A stretch of 6,850 bases of DNA. It comes from an uncultured Hyphomicrobiales bacterium. Lineage in GTDB: Bacteria; Pseudomonadota; Alphaproteobacteria; Rhizobiales; Beijerinckiaceae. The notes beneath the pieces were generated by a model that did not search any database, was not told where the DNA came from, and saw only the letters and a list, made by a program, of their open reading frames with translations. Positions 5,484 through 6,850 of this stretch are shown here, in pieces (the stretch's first letter is position 1; the number at the start of each line of letters is the position of its first letter). A program made the translations under genes and the position numbers. The stretch is taken from the NCBI GenBank assembly GCA_903916165.1, contig CAIWVR010000475.1, positions 1 through 6,850 on the forward strand, read 5' to 3'.

Positions 5484-6467
5484 ATGTCACGCCTGAATCT
5501 CTCGCTTGCCTGCTGGAATTACGACCGCACGCGCGCCCTCGCCGACGAGACTGTGAAGCCCGACGGCATTGACCTCAATTATCTCGACATGCCGGTCGAA
5601 GAGACCTTCTTCCGCATGGTGCGCAATCGTGAATTCGACGTCGCGGAAATGTCGCTGTCGTCCTACACGGTCTCGCTGTTCAAGGATTCACCCTTCATCG
5701 CGATTCCCGTCTTCCCGTCGCGCTTCTTCCGCCATTCGTGCATTTTCGTCAGCGCGAAATCAGGCATCAAGGAGCCGAAAGACCTCATCGGCAAGAAGAT
5801 CGGCGTGCCGGAATATCAGATGACGGCACCGGTCTGGATCCGCGGCATCCTGTCGGATCATTACGGCGTGCCAGTCGACAGCGTCGACTATTACACCGGA
5901 GGCGAAGAAGAGCCCGGCCGTCCGGAAAAGCAGAAGCTCGACCTGCCGGGCAACATCCGGGTCCATTCCATCCCGCAGGACAAGACGATCTCGCAAATGC
6001 TGCGCGACGGCGAGCTCGACGCATTCCACACCGCGCGCGCGCCCTCGACGCTCGACGGCATCAACGTTTTACGCCTCTTCCCGGACTATCCGCAGGTCGA
6101 GCGCGCATATTATCGCAAGACGAAGATCTTCCCGATCATGCACACGGTCGCGATCCGTCGCGACGTCTATGAAAAGAACCGCTGGATTGCGCAGGCGCTC
6201 TTCAAGGCCTTCCATGAAGCGCAGCGCCGCACCTATGAAGACCTGAAGGAAACCGCCGCCCTGAAGGCGATGGTGCCATGGCTCGGCGCGGTGATCGACG
6301 AGACGCGCGCGGAAATGGGCGACGATTACTGGCCCTATGGCCTCGACAAGAATTACGCGACGCTCGAAACCTTCCTGCGCTACCATTACGAACAGGGCCT
6401 CTCGAAGCGCCTGCTGAAGCCAGAAGAACTGTTCGCGCCAGAAACGCTGGAAGCCTTCAAGATCTAG
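5484..6467 (+). CDS. 4,5-dihydroxyphthalate decarboxylase-like protein
   Basis: The 327-aa product resembles 4,5-dihydroxyphthalate decarboxylases (Pht5 type), which have a periplasmic-binding-protein-like fold (NMT1/THI5-related) but work in the cytosol. The protein starts directly with a beta strand (LNLSLACWNYDRT, 4-16) and has no signal peptide, which argues against a transported solute-binding protein. Two-lobe features are GIDLNYLDMPVEETFFRM (28-45), FDVAEMSLSSY (51-61), PVFPSRFFRHS (75-85), DLIGKKIGVPEYQMTA (100-115) and LDAFHTARAP (178-187). The ATG at 5484 has AGGAAA 5 nt upstream (5473-5478). The open frame to 5373 would translate the repeat and is rejected. In a phthalate pathway this enzyme would yield protocatechuate after oxygenation and dehydrogenation. 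Many relatives in soil alphaproteobacteria are uncharacterised and may decarboxylate other aryl acids, so the substrate is inferred from the neighbouring oxygenase. The gene ends 21 nt before a strong terminator. Confidence 0.85.
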   Translation: MSRLNLSLACWNYDRTRALADETVKPDGIDLNYLDMPVEETFFRMVRNREFDVAEMSLSSYTVSLFKDSPFIAIPVFPSRFFRHSCIFVSAKSGIKEPKDLIGKKIGVPEYQMTAPVWIRGILSDHYGVPVDSVDYYTGGEEEPGRPEKQKLDLPGNIRVHSIPQDKTISQMLRDGELDAFHTARAPSTLDGINVLRLFPDYPQVERAYYRKTKIFPIMHTVAIRRDVYEKNRWIAQALFKAFHEAQRRTYEDLKETAALKAMVPWLGAVIDETRAEMGDDYWPYGLDKNYATLETFLRYHYEQGLSKRLLKPEELFAPETLEAFKI

Positions 6468-6488
6468 CTGTCTCGTAAGGACAAATGC

Positions 6489-6519
6489 AAAACGCCGCCC
6501 CGAAAGGGCGGCGTTTTTT
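6489..6519 (+). terminator. Intrinsic terminator of the decarboxylase operon
   Basis: A perfect 12-bp stem is formed by AAAACGCCGCCC (6489-6500) and GGGCGGCGTTTT (6506-6517), with a 5-nt CGAAA loop and a continuing T-run to 6519. It begins 21 nt past the decarboxylase stop. The A-rich left flank lets it work in the opposite direction too, so it may also stop transcription arriving from the convergent gene. Confidence 0.95.
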
Positions 6520-6527
6520 ATGCGCCT

Positions 6528-6637
6528 GTCATTGCAAGCGGAGCGAAAAAATCCAGAGGCCCTGCGTGAGGCGGCTGCCGTCAGCGGCCTTTCAGCAACC
6601 AGCCGTGCCTCGATTGCTTCGCTCCGCTCGCAATGAC
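6528..6637. repeat. Inverted repeat, GTCATTGCGAG family (copy 2)
   Basis: The left arm GTCATTGCAAGCGGAGCGAA (6528-6547) and right arm TTCGCTCCGCTCGCAATGAC (6618-6637) are complementary with one mismatch. Pairing continues as GAGGC (6556-6560) with GCCTC (6607-6611). The outer sequence matches the copy at 5368-5451, but the interior is longer and different, including its own partial hairpin (AGGCGGCTGCC...GGCCT). It occupies the space between the terminator and the convergent gene on the right edge. Confidence 0.85.
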
Positions 6638-6644
6638 GAGAAAC

Positions 6645-6850
6645 TTATTGCTTCGGCGGCAATGTCTCGAGTTCGCGCTCATAGGCTTCTTCCATACGCG
6701 GCTCGAGGCCGTAGCGGGCGAGTGCCTGCGTGAACATCTCGCGCACCTGTTGCGTCTCGTCGGCATAGTCGATCTGGTAGCCGCCAAGGCGGCGCGAGAT
6801 CCATGACATGGGTACACCCTGCGTGTTGCGCGGCGACCAGTTCTTGAAGG
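6645..6850 (-). CDS. Unrecognised protein, C-terminal 67 residues (runs off right edge)
   Basis: A minus-strand frame enters from the right edge and ends at TAA (6647-6645). It reads FKNWSPRNTQGVPMSW... and ends ...YERELETLPPKQ. The last 40 residues are charged and helical in character, with no membrane segment. Amino-acid use and GC-rich third positions look like real coding sequence, and the stop falls just before the repeat, as expected for a gene end. I do not recognise the family from this tail. It converges on the decarboxylase operon and is therefore not part of that transcript. The overlapping minus-strand frame at 6581-6817 crosses the repeat and is a shadow. Confidence 0.7.
   Translation of the reverse strand, partial: FKNWSPRNTQGVPMSWISRRLGGYQIDYADETQQVREMFTQALARYGLEPRMEEAYERELETLPPKQ

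Noticed and set aside
5484..6467. Calling this gene an ABC-transporter solute-binding protein
   Set aside because: The fold is shared, but there is no signal peptide or lipobox and no permease or ATPase gene nearby; the sequence better fits the decarboxylase group.
5368..6637. The flanking repeats as ends of a composite transposon or insertion sequence
   Set aside because: There is no transposase, and each copy is itself an inverted repeat of the dispersed intergenic type, so they do not look like element termini.

Overview
The window looks like chromosomal DNA of an alphaproteobacterium of the order Hyphomicrobiales, most likely a Bradyrhizobium/Rhodopseudomonas-like organism. This rests on high GC, GC-rich third positions and two kinds of intergenic palindromic repeat: a CCCTCTCCCGC-type element, and a GTCATTGCGAG...GAAGCAATCCA-type element present twice. 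I recall both types as common in that group. The taxonomic call is inference, since there is no rRNA or marker gene here.

Left part (1-1439, minus strand). A compact operon reads right to left: a 167-aa soluble protein of unknown function, then two small membrane proteins whose genes overlap by 4 nt (ATGA). The two membrane proteins are visibly homologous to each other, each carrying a P-x-GP-x-x-SFP motif. They look like the two halves of a DUF318/ArsP_1-like permease encoded as separate genes; the second runs off the left edge. A nested palindromic repeat (1481-1613) separates this operon from the next gene.

Centre and right (1626-6467). This is an aromatic-acid catabolism locus around a divergent promoter region (2913-3111). 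Leftward lies a Rieske-type ring-hydroxylating oxygenase alpha subunit of the phthalate 4,5-dioxygenase type. Rightward, in order, lie a Rieske [2Fe-2S] ferredoxin, an IclR-family regulator, an oxygenase reductase (plant-type [2Fe-2S], FAD, NAD) and a 4,5-dihydroxyphthalate decarboxylase-like protein, closed by a strong intrinsic terminator (6489-6519). The implied electron path is NAD(P)H to FAD to the reductase [2Fe-2S] centre, to the Rieske ferredoxin, to the oxygenase Rieske centre and its mononuclear iron. The oxygenase would open attack on an aromatic carboxylate, and the decarboxylase would act later in the pathway. No beta subunit, dihydrodiol dehydrogenase or ring-cleavage enzyme is in the window. 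The substrate is therefore not established. The divergent region holds three GTTCC/GGAAC half-sites that make a plausible IclR-family operator.

Right edge (6645-6850, minus strand). The C-terminal 67 residues of an unrecognised protein converge on the locus, separated from it by the terminator and the second copy of the GTCATTGC-type repeat.

The most noteworthy points are the mixed oxygenase architecture (alpha-only phthalate-type oxygenase with naphthalene-dioxygenase-style electron carriers), the regulator gene embedded in the electron-transfer operon with a three-half-site operator, and the split permease with its uncharacterised partner. I see no CRISPR array, RNA gene, insertion sequence or phage gene.
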